From contig DPHE01000014.1 of the NCBI GenBank assembly GCA_003521815.1, positions 1 to 11,216 of the forward strand: a stretch of DNA of 11,216 nucleotides. The letters are read 5' to 3'. Position numbers and translations under genes: made by a program. This document shows, piece after piece, positions 1-7,321 of the stretch; position 1 is the stretch's first letter, and every line of letters begins with the position of its first letter. Source of the DNA: Colwellia sp. Its GTDB lineage: Bacteria; Pseudomonadota; Gammaproteobacteria; Enterobacterales; Alteromonadaceae. The notes below the pieces were generated by a model, which was given only the letters and a program-made list of their open reading frames with translations, did no database searches and was not told the DNA's origin.

Positions 1-246
1 GTTGATCCTATTTACCCTACTACGGCAAAACGAAAGGGAATTGAAATAGAAGTAAAAGTAAACTTTACTATTGATATTGAAGGTCAGATTAAAGATATAA
101 AGTTTGCTCAACACAAAAAAATCAATTACTTCAAAAAATCAATTCGAAGAGCGATTAAAAAATGGCGATTTTTACCTGCCAAAGTTGATGAAAAACCTGT
201 AGAAAGCCAAATGGCTAAAGTATTTTCTTTTAGTTTACAAAGCTAA
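1..246 (+). CDS. TonB C-terminal domain protein, 3' end only
   Basis: The window opens inside a reading frame whose last 81 codons match the TonB C-terminal domain. The diagnostic pieces are a YP..A.R.GIE opening, a V.VNFTID..G.I strand pair, and near the end KKWRFLPA followed by a K-P-V turn and a final F.FSL strand. In energy-transducing TonB proteins this domain sits in the periplasm and contacts outer-membrane receptors. The same domain is also found at the C-terminus of M56/BlaR1-like and other envelope proteins. The N-terminal part is outside the window, so I cannot say which kind this is. It ends with TAA at 244-246 and is convergent with the CpxP-like gene. The domain call is fairly secure; the full protein identity is unknown. 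Confidence 0.8.
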   Translation, partial: VDPIYPTTAKRKGIEIEVKVNFTIDIEGQIKDIKFAQHKKINYFKKSIRRAIKKWRFLPAKVDEKPVESQMAKVFSFSLQS

Positions 247-280
247 GTTACTTTACTTAAAGTGAATTTTTCAATCAATT

Positions 281-296
281 TATTATCTAGATAATA
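281..296. repeat. 16-bp perfect palindrome between convergent genes
   Basis: TATTATCTAGATAATA reads the same on both strands. It lies in the 101-bp gap between the stop codons of the TonB-domain gene and the CpxP-like gene. There is no loop and no T tract, so it is not a classical terminator. It could be a protein-binding site or a chance AT-rich palindrome. A second weak inverted repeat (ACTTTA/TAAAGT, 250-263) lies just after the first stop codon. Confidence 0.4.
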
Positions 297-347
297 TTTA
301 TCATTTCGACTGAATCACACACTATAAAGTAATAGTATTGTAAAAAT

Positions 348-854
348 TTAACCACGTCTCTTTTTAGTCTGTCCTTTTTTATGGTCAATCATTTTTAGCC
401 ATTTCTCTTGTTGCTCAGTCGTTAAAACATTAAAAATAGCATGTTTATCTTTCACTCTAATTAACGCTAATTGTTTAAAAATAGGTTGATAAGTATCATG
501 TAGCGTATTAAATGCTTGCTCATCAAACTTTTCTGTTTGTAGTAATTTTTTCTCTTCTATCTTAAATTCTTGCATCGACGCCTGTAAAATTTGATGCTGC
601 TCTTTTGCTTGCGTTTTTATTGCTTTTATTTGTACCTGCTGTTCTTCGCTCAATGATAAGGCTTTAACCATACGTTTCATCTTTTGCTTATGTCCTTTAT
701 GCTTATTTTCTTGATGTTGATGTCCTTTATGCTCTTTTGGAGCATAAAGGGCATCATTGTCTGAGGCATTAACACTGGCAACACTCGCAAAGGCTATAAC
801 GATACAAACCGCTATAGTTGAAAAAATAGTTTTCGTTGGTTTAGTCATGTTCAT
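348..854 (-). CDS. cpxP: CpxP/Spy-like periplasmic stress protein (LTxxQ family)
   Basis: This is a 168-residue secreted protein. An N-terminal signal peptide (about residues 1-30, hydrophobic core TIAVCIVIAFASVA, probable cleavage after VNA) precedes a lysine- and histidine-rich stretch (40-58, two HKGH units). A helical domain then carries the two LTxxQ-type motifs of the CpxP/Spy family, LSEEQ at 68-72 and LTTEQ at 144-148. In E. coli CpxP restrains the sensor CpxA and Spy is a periplasmic chaperone. I chose the start at 854 because GGAG lies 6 nt upstream and the signal peptide follows directly; the frame stays open upstream to 947 but that part does not look coding. It is divergent from cpxR across a GTAAA-repeat region, the same arrangement as E. 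coli cpxP-cpxRA, which supports the CpxP assignment. The histidine-rich segment suggests metal binding, which is inference. Confidence 0.8.
   Translation of the reverse strand: MNMTKPTKTIFSTIAVCIVIAFASVASVNASDNDALYAPKEHKGHQHQENKHKGHKQKMKRMVKALSLSEEQQVQIKAIKTQAKEQHQILQASMQEFKIEEKKLLQTEKFDEQAFNTLHDTYQPIFKQLALIRVKDKHAIFNVLTTEQQEKWLKMIDHKKGQTKKRRG
691..750 (-). repeat. Direct repeat and hairpin in the His-rich coding segment
   Basis: On the plus strand TGTCCTTTATGCT occurs at 691-703 and again at 721-733, 30 bp (10 codons) apart; it encodes the two HKGH units. The second copy is also the left arm of an inverted repeat: CCTTTATGCTC at 724-734 pairs with GAGCATAAAGG at 740-750 around a 5-nt loop. 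The 11-bp perfect stem would form in the mRNA inside the coding region, just after the signal-peptide codons. Confidence 0.6.
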
Positions 855-937
855 AGTTTTCTCCAAAAAATAATTTAGTTTTATAAGTACACGTTTAATA
901 ACAGTTGATGAGTATAAGTAACATAGTGCTAAGATAC

Positions 938-964
938 GTAAAGCCAATGTAAATATTAAGTAAA
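938..964. promoter_or_regulatory. Triple GTAAA operator (CpxR-box-like) in the divergent cpxP-cpxR promoter
   Basis: GTAAA occurs at 938-942, 949-953 and 960-964, all on the plus strand, with 6 nt between copies, so the period is exactly 11 bp. CpxR in E. coli recognises tandem GTAAA pentamers about one helical turn apart, and OmpR/PhoB-family regulators generally bind such direct repeats on one face of DNA. The array lies just upstream of cpxR, immediately before a possible -35 (TTGTAG, 967-972) and -10 (GATAAA, 989-994). It lies about 65-90 bp upstream of the likely start point for cpxP (minus-strand -10 TATAAA at 880-885). This position suits control of both genes and autoregulation. The boxes are seen directly; the protein that binds them is inferred from the neighbouring cpxR. 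Confidence 0.75.
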
Positions 965-1039
965 GGTTGTAGGGATGGATCCTAAGACGATAAATAATAA
1001 GATAAGATGGCTGTACGAATTGATATGGCGGAGTTTCAC

Positions 1040-1747
1040 TTGAATAAAAAACAATTATTACTCATTGATGATGATCATGAATTAGCAGAGTTGTTAGTCG
1101 ATTATTTATCACAACAAGGCTTTATTGTTCAGTGCTGCTTTGATGGCCAGTCAGGATTAGAGCTAGCCTACAAGAGTGAATTTGATCTTATTTTACTTGA
1201 TGTTATGATGCCAAAACTTAATGGTTTTGAAGTATTGAAGGCACTTGGGAGCGACTATAAAACCCCGGTTCTAATGCTGACAGCTAAAGGGGATCATAAC
1301 GACAAAGTGCGCGGGTTAGAATTAGGTGCTGACGATTACTTAGCCAAGCCTTTTCACCACCAAGAATTATTAGCCCGTATACAGGCAATTTTACGTCGTA
1401 TTGATATAGTGACTCAACAAAATTCACACAGTAAAAATTCAACATTAATAGTTAATGATATAGAACTTAACCATGCGACAAGAGCGGTTACTTGTCATAC
1501 TAATCCTATAACGTTAACGGGAACTGAATATCAAATTTTAACTATGCTAATGGAACATCATGGACAGATCATAGCCAAAGATGCTCTTTCAAAACAAGTA
1601 TTAAGTCGAAAGTTAGCCCCTTTCGATCGCAGTATTGATGTACATGTTGGGAATATTCGCCGTAAGTTTTCCCCTTATTGCACAATTGACAAAATCAAAA
1701 CGGTACGTGGCGCTGGTTATTTATTTCTAACGGGCGAATGTAGCTAA
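1040..1747 (+). CDS. cpxR: Response regulator CpxR (OmpR/PhoB family)
   Basis: This cytoplasmic transcription regulator is the partner of the CpxA kinase encoded next to it. Counting from the upstream ATG at 1007, the receiver domain has the acidic pocket DDD (21-23), the phosphorylated aspartate D65 in LLDVMMP, T92 and K114. The winged-helix DNA-binding domain (about 145-243) includes LTGTEY, the recognition-helix region PFDRSIDVHVGNIRRK (205-220) and VRGAGY near the end. The PFDR.ID.H..N.RRK signature is characteristic of CpxR. I favour the TTG at 1040: GGAG lies 6 nt before it, it gives an N-terminus close to E. coli CpxR, and a -10-like element at 989-994 would put the transcript start too close to the ATG at 1007. 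Starts at 1007 or 1025 remain possible. Only 3 nt separate its stop from cpxA, so the two are cotranscribed. Confidence 0.92.
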   Translation: MNKKQLLLIDDDHELAELLVDYLSQQGFIVQCCFDGQSGLELAYKSEFDLILLDVMMPKLNGFEVLKALGSDYKTPVLMLTAKGDHNDKVRGLELGADDYLAKPFHHQELLARIQAILRRIDIVTQQNSHSKNSTLIVNDIELNHATRAVTCHTNPITLTGTEYQILTMLMEHHGQIIAKDALSKQVLSRKLAPFDRSIDVHVGNIRRKFSPYCTIDKIKTVRGAGYLFLTGECS

Positions 1748-1750
1748 TCT

Positions 1751-3172
1751 ATGAAGCCATCGATAAAAATTAAAGCGTTACTGTCCTCCTTTAACATCAA
1801 ATTATTCGCTTGGTTTTGGCTTATCGCTATTACATCTATTTTTAGTACGCGCTTTATCTCCCAACAGCTGACAAGTGATGCCTACAACACCGTCGTTAGC
1901 CAAGCACCGCGGCATGATGAACTTCGCCAACTTCACAATACGGCCAGAAAGATAGAGCGAAGTAAAATAATAAACATTGATCAATTGTTGCAAACAAAAT
2001 TACAACGATTTATCAAAGGACCTTTTAATATGTGGTTTAAAAGTGTTGATAATAACTCTACTGTTTCCAGTATGTTTCTCTTACCCCCAAAGCATCATAA
2101 AGCGCTTATGCGATATCTTAATGAACAGACATTTGATCAAGCGATTACCAGTAATTTCTCTCATACCCGTTTGGTTGGCCCTGTTTTAATCAAAATCAAT
2201 AAACAAAATTATCAGTTATTTATTTCAAGAAAACAGCACAAGCGGAATTTTGGTCGACTTGTGCAAGAGCTTCCTTCCTGGGCTCGCGTTGCAATTCCTG
2301 TTTTTATTAGTTTTATACTTTGTTTATTATTAGCACGTTCTTTTAGCAAACCCATTGCAACCATAAAAAAAGCCGCTACAGAATTAGGTAAAGGAAATTT
2401 AGCCACACGTGTTACAGGAATTACAAAGCGTAATGATGAATTAGGCCAACTCGCTAACAGCTTTAATCAAATGGCTGAACAATTACAACAAAATCAAAGT
2501 GCACAACAACGCTTACTTGGCGATGTCTCCCATGAATTGCGTTCCCCAATGACACGTTTACAAATGGCACTAGGCTTAGCACAGCAAGACTCCACTACCA
2601 AATTAGCTCGCGAGCAATATTTACAGCGCTGCCAATTAGAATTAGAGCGGTTAAATCAAATGATTGAAGATGCGCTAGTCTTATCACGATTAGAGAACAC
2701 CCTACAAACCATTGAGAAAAAACATCTTAACTTTACTGCTTTAGTGCAGAAAATAATTCACGAAGAACAGTTTATTGCTGATGATAAATCAATAAAAATA
2801 GTGCTGAATTCAACAGTAATAGTTGAACTTCTAGGTGACCATAATTTACTTTTTAGCGCCATCAGTAATGTAGTGACGAATGCTGTAAAATATAGCCCTA
2901 AACATAGCAAAGTAGAGTTGTCTTTATCAGTAAAGGATCAATTTGTTAGCTTAGTTATTTGTGATAACGGTATCGGTGTACCACCCGAATCTTTAACCGA
3001 ATTATTCACACCTTTTTATAGAGTAAACATACCAAGAGATCGTAAAACTGGCGGTACGGGTTTAGGGTTGGCCATAGCCAAACAAGCCATTGTTACTCAT
3101 CAGGGTAATATTTTCGCCAAAAATAATAACACTAACGGATTATCAGTTACCATTGAGCTCCCTTTATGTTAA
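1751..3172 (+). CDS. cpxA: Sensor histidine kinase CpxA
   Basis: This inner-membrane two-component sensor has 473 residues, close to E. coli CpxA. It has a first membrane helix (about 16-36), a periplasmic sensor domain (about 37-177), a second helix (about 178-197), a HAMP linker (about 196-248), a HisKA domain with the phospho-accepting H261 in SHELRSPMTRLQ, and an ATP-binding domain. The last shows the N box (N373, N377), DNGIG at 405-409 and GGTGLGLA at 434-441. The RDR.TGGTGLGLAI stretch resembles CpxA closely. In the known pathway CpxA autophosphorylates on envelope protein damage and passes the phosphate to CpxR; CpxP restrains it. The gene follows cpxR by 3 nt and no key catalytic residue is missing. 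The periplasmic domain is the least conserved part and may sense different cues. Confidence 0.92.
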   Translation: MKPSIKIKALLSSFNIKLFAWFWLIAITSIFSTRFISQQLTSDAYNTVVSQAPRHDELRQLHNTARKIERSKIINIDQLLQTKLQRFIKGPFNMWFKSVDNNSTVSSMFLLPPKHHKALMRYLNEQTFDQAITSNFSHTRLVGPVLIKINKQNYQLFISRKQHKRNFGRLVQELPSWARVAIPVFISFILCLLLARSFSKPIATIKKAATELGKGNLATRVTGITKRNDELGQLANSFNQMAEQLQQNQSAQQRLLGDVSHELRSPMTRLQMALGLAQQDSTTKLAREQYLQRCQLELERLNQMIEDALVLSRLENTLQTIEKKHLNFTALVQKIIHEEQFIADDKSIKIVLNSTVIVELLGDHNLLFSAISNVVTNAVKYSPKHSKVELSLSVKDQFVSLVICDNGIGVPPESLTELFTPFYRVNIPRDRKTGGTGLGLAIAKQAIVTHQGNIFAKNNNTNGLSVTIELPLC

Positions 3173-3185
3173 AAAAATCACGTCT

Positions 3186-3545
3186 ATGACCGCTTCTTCT
3201 GTTATAAAATTACCTGTTTATTTCAGTAAATCCGTAAAAATAACTGCGACGCTATTTATTGGTCTCTATCTTGTCATTTGGGCTATTTCTTCACCGCTTA
3301 GTCAGAATTTCCTCAAGCCCTTACTCATTGAACAGCGGCTAACATTATGTCCTGACACTAGCATCCGCTTAACATTATTTCATTGGCTCTTTGATAAAAT
3401 AGTGATTAGCAAATTTCAATTAGATAACGCTCACATCAAAATTAATAAAACAGCAACACAACTTGTTATTACTGGGATTGATCTAAACAAAGAAAATCCT
3501 AATGAAAGCCCCAATAAAAACCAAGAATATATCACCGGCAATTAG
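3186..3545 (+). pseudogene. Probable remnant of an AsmA/DUF748-like membrane protein
   Basis: From the ATG at 3186 the frame gives 119 residues: a membrane helix (about 16-36, ATLFIGLYLVIWAISS), then PLLIEQRLTL, DTSIRLTLF, and a strand-rich piece with ISKFQLDNAHIKI and LVITGIDLNKENP, ending in a low-complexity tail and TAG. The helix-plus-strand pattern resembles the N-terminus of very large DUF748/AsmA-like proteins (usually near 1000 residues). As I recall that family, roughly 35 residues normally lie between the IR..LF and FDKI-type segments; here they are abutted, and the protein stops where the large domain should begin. That suggests an internal in-frame deletion plus loss of the rest. 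No good ribosome-binding site precedes 3186. It starts 14 nt after cpxA and could be read through from it. A small intact membrane protein is the alternative. The family assignment is from memory and tentative. Confidence 0.45.
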
Positions 3546-3560
3546 CCTTAAATGCAATAC

Positions 3561-3599
3561 GCTGTGATTCATAACGGTTATTCCATTATGAATCACAGC
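3561..3599. terminator. 14-bp perfect hairpin between convergent genes
   Basis: GCTGTGATTCATAA (3561-3574) pairs perfectly with TTATGAATCACAGC (3586-3599) around an 11-nt loop. It lies in the 60-bp gap between the stop of the remnant gene (3545) and the stop of letB (3606). No T tract follows on either strand, so it is not a textbook intrinsic terminator. It may still block or trim both transcripts, or be one copy of a dispersed palindromic repeat. Confidence 0.55.
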
Positions 3600-3605
3600 A
3601 ACGAT

Positions 3606-6600
3606 CTAGTGATATTGCCCAATCGTTATTTTCGGCTGCCATTCGAGCCAATCGCCATCAGCATTTTGATGCAACGTATAACTCTGCTTTTCTTGCTCAC
3701 CATCGTTATGACTATGCTCAGGTGTAGCGAAAGCAACCCCACCAGAAATAAGTGTTTCAATAGACTCTGAATCGATATTAATGCCCGAAAAAATACCTGC
3801 GTCAATATTTATACCACTGGTGTTCCAAAACTTACTATCGTTATGGACCAAAGGCGCATAACGCTTGGCAATATTAATAAACACGTTTACCTTATCAGCT
3901 GTTGCTGACAGGTCTATACCTATTACTTTACCCACCGTAATTTGTCGATATAACACCGGGTTTCCTACACGAATGGAGCCTAAACGCTGCGTGATTAACT
4001 TTATATTCAACCCATAAGGTAATTGAGTCACTGTTGGCGCTATTGGCAATGCTTGAAACTCAATTTTCATCTCTTTTGATAAATCAGCATCAGGGAGTAG
4101 GGCAATAAAAGCGCCTTCAAGTAAATGGGCAACATCTTTCGATCCCACTAAACCTATCGTTGGCTCTACTAGCCAAAATTTACTCCCTTGTTTGGCATAT
4201 TTTGACCCTACGTCATTTAATAACACGATGGCGGTAACACCCATTTCATTTTCATTAAAAACTAACCGTTCTACGCTGCCAATTTCTTGTGCTTGATAAG
4301 TAACCTTGGTGTTTGTTTTCAGCCCAGCAAACTCATTAAAGTGTATCTTAATAGATAGGCCTGCACTGCTAGCTTGTTCAAAATGCTCAAATAAATTAAA
4401 GCTCTCTAGCTCTTTAACTGCAACATTCCCAGATAAATGAGCAGGTACGTTGGTGGATGGATTATAAAAACTGATGCCACCACGTAATATGGCATCAACC
4501 GATTCGGTTTTAACAACAAAATCACTAAGGCTGCCATTTAGCATGATGCCGCTGGCATTATAAAAGCGTGTACTCGCCTGTATTAATGATTTATGTTCTT
4601 CATCAATAGTGATATTAACGCGTACCCTATCCGCTTTCTTATCCAAGCTAACATTATCGACCTGCCCTACGGTAACACCACGATAACTGACGCTACTGCC
4701 CGGTGTTGCCACACTCGCACTTTCGCTTAACAAGCTTAATTGCAAACCTGCTGCACTCGCGTGCTTAGGTGGCGGTGACCTTAATAAAAGAAAATCTGTT
4801 TTCTCTTCACCTGCTTCTGAATAGAGATTAAAAGTGATATAACTCCCAGCCAACAAAGCATCTATATCCGATGAGCCTGATAAAGAAAGATTAGGCTTTG
4901 CTAACCAAAATTGAGTCCCTTCACGCAAAATATATTGATATTTTGGTAATAAACCCAAGTGTAACTTACTATTTTCACCTTGAATTTCAACTTTATGGAT
5001 AGCCCCTATTTCAACACCACGGTGTAAAATTCTGGTATTAACACTAATAGGCTCATTTGTGGATGTGATTAAGGTAAAATGTATCCGCTGTTGAGCAATT
5101 TTTTGATTAGCAAACAAATTAAATTTATCGCCATTAACTACTTCCTCGTTACCCGCTTTTTGCACAAAGTTAGTAAAAGAGATACCGCCAGTTAACATAG
5201 TTTGCAGTGATTGTGCTTCAATATTAATACCCTGCAAATTTGCCTTGATTTTTAGCCCTGAGTTGTTATAAAAATGACTATTAGCTGATACATAATCTTG
5301 GTATTCCTTGTCAATATGAATATGTATTAAATGCTGGTGAGCACCAATCGTTTCAACGGTTTGGACACTGCCTACCGCTTGTTGTTTGTAATAAACATGA
5401 CTACCCACTTGTAAAGAACTACGCTCATTGGCCTGTAATATTAAATGTAAACCTGGCTCTGTATATTGATAAGGTGGCTTAGAATTAAACACCACAAATT
5501 TGTCTGTTGGCTGACCTTGTAAGGAAGGACGAATACTAATATAAGTACCGCTTAACAAGGTTTTCGCATTAGAAACGCCAGTTAAGTCAATATGTGGTGA
5601 TACCAAATAAAACTGAGATTGATCTGTTAAATAAGGCACTATCCTAGGGTTTACTTTAGCTTTGGCTGTTATTTTTCTGCTTTTCGGATCTATTTTACTA
5701 AAAGACTCTATCGACCCAATGGTTAGGCCTTGATATAAAATTGTCGCATTGTGATTAATGCCTGAATTCCAGTTTAACGTTAATTCAATTTCATAACCCA
5801 TTTCTGCTGATTGAAAATCTGCATGCAGCGGATATACTTGACCATTTTTAGCTGATGACAACTTTTCTTGATAACTCAAGGTATCAACGGCGATACCGCC
5901 AGCGATAATAGACGCTAATGAATCGGTGTTTACTTTGATACCCGCAGAAATTGACGCAGTGACTTGCACACCACTAGTATTCCAAAATAATGAGTTTTCT
6001 TTCACTAAATGAGCATATTCTTGTTCAATAAAAATATTAATATTAATCGCTTGGGTTTCTTCTGCATAATGATAGCCAGTGACATAACCAATGGGGATCT
6101 GTTTGAAAGTGATTGGTGAATTTTCACTAATAGAGCCTAACACACTTGTTTGTAACGTAAGGTGTAGCCCTGGCGTCGTCATATCAAGTTGCGGCGCTTC
6201 CTTTAGCGCAATGAAGTGATCTTGCTCCTCAGCGTCATCATCAGTATCTGGAATAATATGAATATAGCTACCTGATAACAAAGTATCTAAGCCCGAAACG
6301 CCTTGCAAGGAGATGTCCGCACTGACTAGCCAAAACTCTGTATTTTTAGTTAAATAATCACTAAATGTTTTGGATATTTCTACATGGGCAATCACTGACT
6401 GTAAATCATCAGACGGCACTACCTTGTCAACCAAACCGGTAACCAAACCTTTATAACGAACTTCAGTTTTCTTTGGCACAATACCCGCACCATTTTCAAA
6501 CTCAATGGTAATAAAAGTCCCTTGTTCAGACAGGGCTTTAATGCCTAACCACCCACCAAAAATCAGTGCTATAAAAGGAACAAACCACACAATTGAAATA

Positions 6601-6668
6601 CCTTGGCGCGGAACCACTTCGGCGGAAAGTTTTTTACTGTTATGATTTAATGATTTATCAATAGTCAA
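3606..6668 (-). CDS. letB: LetB/PqiB-type MCE protein with eight MCE domains
   Basis: This large periplasmic lipid-transport protein (1020 residues) has an N-terminal membrane anchor (about 24-43). By reading I count eight MCE domains: about 50-139, 167-263, 291-381, 406-500, 528-615, 640-736, 769-859 and 886-982. Odd domains end in a LL.GSYI-type motif after FWLV..-I.L.G; even ones end in GGI.F after FWN.SG. MCE proteins form stacked hexameric rings; E. coli LetB (877 residues, seven domains) makes a tunnel across the periplasm for phospholipids. A 38-residue tail ends in DWLEWQPKI. The start is TTG at 6668, with AAGG 7 nt upstream and a 4-nt overlap with the stop of the upstream letA half-gene, implying translational coupling. 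No internal stop or frame break is seen. PqiB is the alternative name, but three domains are usual there. Confidence 0.92.
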   Translation of the reverse strand: MTIDKSLNHNSKKLSAEVVPRQGISIVWFVPFIALIFGGWLGIKALSEQGTFITIEFENGAGIVPKKTEVRYKGLVTGLVDKVVPSDDLQSVIAHVEISKTFSDYLTKNTEFWLVSADISLQGVSGLDTLLSGSYIHIIPDTDDDAEEQDHFIALKEAPQLDMTTPGLHLTLQTSVLGSISENSPITFKQIPIGYVTGYHYAEETQAININIFIEQEYAHLVKENSLFWNTSGVQVTASISAGIKVNTDSLASIIAGGIAVDTLSYQEKLSSAKNGQVYPLHADFQSAEMGYEIELTLNWNSGINHNATILYQGLTIGSIESFSKIDPKSRKITAKAKVNPRIVPYLTDQSQFYLVSPHIDLTGVSNAKTLLSGTYISIRPSLQGQPTDKFVVFNSKPPYQYTEPGLHLILQANERSSLQVGSHVYYKQQAVGSVQTVETIGAHQHLIHIHIDKEYQDYVSANSHFYNNSGLKIKANLQGINIEAQSLQTMLTGGISFTNFVQKAGNEEVVNGDKFNLFANQKIAQQRIHFTLITSTNEPISVNTRILHRGVEIGAIHKVEIQGENSKLHLGLLPKYQYILREGTQFWLAKPNLSLSGSSDIDALLAGSYITFNLYSEAGEEKTDFLLLRSPPPKHASAAGLQLSLLSESASVATPGSSVSYRGVTVGQVDNVSLDKKADRVRVNITIDEEHKSLIQASTRFYNASGIMLNGSLSDFVVKTESVDAILRGGISFYNPSTNVPAHLSGNVAVKELESFNLFEHFEQASSAGLSIKIHFNEFAGLKTNTKVTYQAQEIGSVERLVFNENEMGVTAIVLLNDVGSKYAKQGSKFWLVEPTIGLVGSKDVAHLLEGAFIALLPDADLSKEMKIEFQALPIAPTVTQLPYGLNIKLITQRLGSIRVGNPVLYRQITVGKVIGIDLSATADKVNVFINIAKRYAPLVHNDSKFWNTSGINIDAGIFSGINIDSESIETLISGGVAFATPEHSHNDGEQEKQSYTLHQNADGDWLEWQPKITIGQYH

Positions 6669-7321
6669 TTTTTTTCCTTAGTATTTTCAATTCCTTGCTT
6701 TTTATCCCATAAAAGACGTGGATCAAAACTATTTGCTGCAATCATGGTAAAGATGACCGTTAAAGTAAAATAATTAATGGCCGGCCCTGCGGAAACTGAT
6801 GTTACAAAACCAAGCTCCACTACGGCAACAAGTAAGGCTACCACAAACACATCCAGCATAGACCACGGACCTAAAAATTCTAATGCATGATAAAATTTAC
6901 TGTGCTTATCTGGCCGTAGTCGCACTCCAGTATGTACTCTATACACCAGTAAAAACAAGCCAATAATTTTAATTAATGGCACAATAATACTGGCAGCAAA
7001 AATAATGACGGCAATAGGATATAATCCCTGGTCAATAAACTCACCAATCCCAGAAAGTATCGTGTTTGGATCGCCAATGCCCATCGAATAAAGAATCATT
7101 ATTGGATAAAGGTTTGCTGGAATAAAGGCTATTAAGGCAGCGATATTCCACGCTAACGTATATTGCAAGCTATGTGGTTTACGTGGATAAAACAGACCCT
7201 GACAACGCATACATTTTATTTGTGCATTATTGCCAGAGCTATGGTTCATCCCATTGATCTTGTGACATTTTGGACACCGCGCTAAACCACTTTCCTGAGC
7301 GGTCTTAATCAACAAATTCAT
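6665..7321 (-). CDS. letA: LetA/PqiA family membrane protein, second half-gene
   Basis: This 218-residue inner-membrane protein is equivalent to the C-terminal half of LetA (YebS). A zinc-ribbon-like CxxC pair (C16/C19, C37/C40) precedes about four membrane helices. Family landmarks are ANLYPIM (69-75), GPWSMLDVFVVALLVA (151-166) and SFDPRLLWD (198-206). LetA is thought to feed lipids to, or take them from, the LetB tunnel. The gene overlaps the upstream half-gene by 17 nt and the downstream letB by 4 nt. The ATG at 7321 has GGAG only 1 nt away, too close for good initiation; TTG at 7315 is 7 nt from the same GGAG and may be the true start. E. coli LetA carries both halves in one chain of about 427 residues, so the two products here presumably assemble together. 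Confidence 0.88.
   Translation of the reverse strand: MNLLIKTAQESGLARCPKCHKINGMNHSSGNNAQIKCMRCQGLFYPRKPHSLQYTLAWNIAALIAFIPANLYPIMILYSMGIGDPNTILSGIGEFIDQGLYPIAVIIFAASIIVPLIKIIGLFLLVYRVHTGVRLRPDKHSKFYHALEFLGPWSMLDVFVVALLVAVVELGFVTSVSAGPAINYFTLTVIFTMIAANSFDPRLLWDKKQGIENTKEKN

Noticed and set aside
855..947. N-terminal extension of the CpxP-like protein to 947
   Set aside because: The ribosome site and signal peptide place the start at 854. The extension would run across the promoter -10 and into the GTAAA array.
3552..3770. Plus-strand frame starting beside the 14-bp hairpin
   Set aside because: It is mostly antisense to the 3' end of letB, begins inside the intergenic hairpin region and has no convincing ribosome site.
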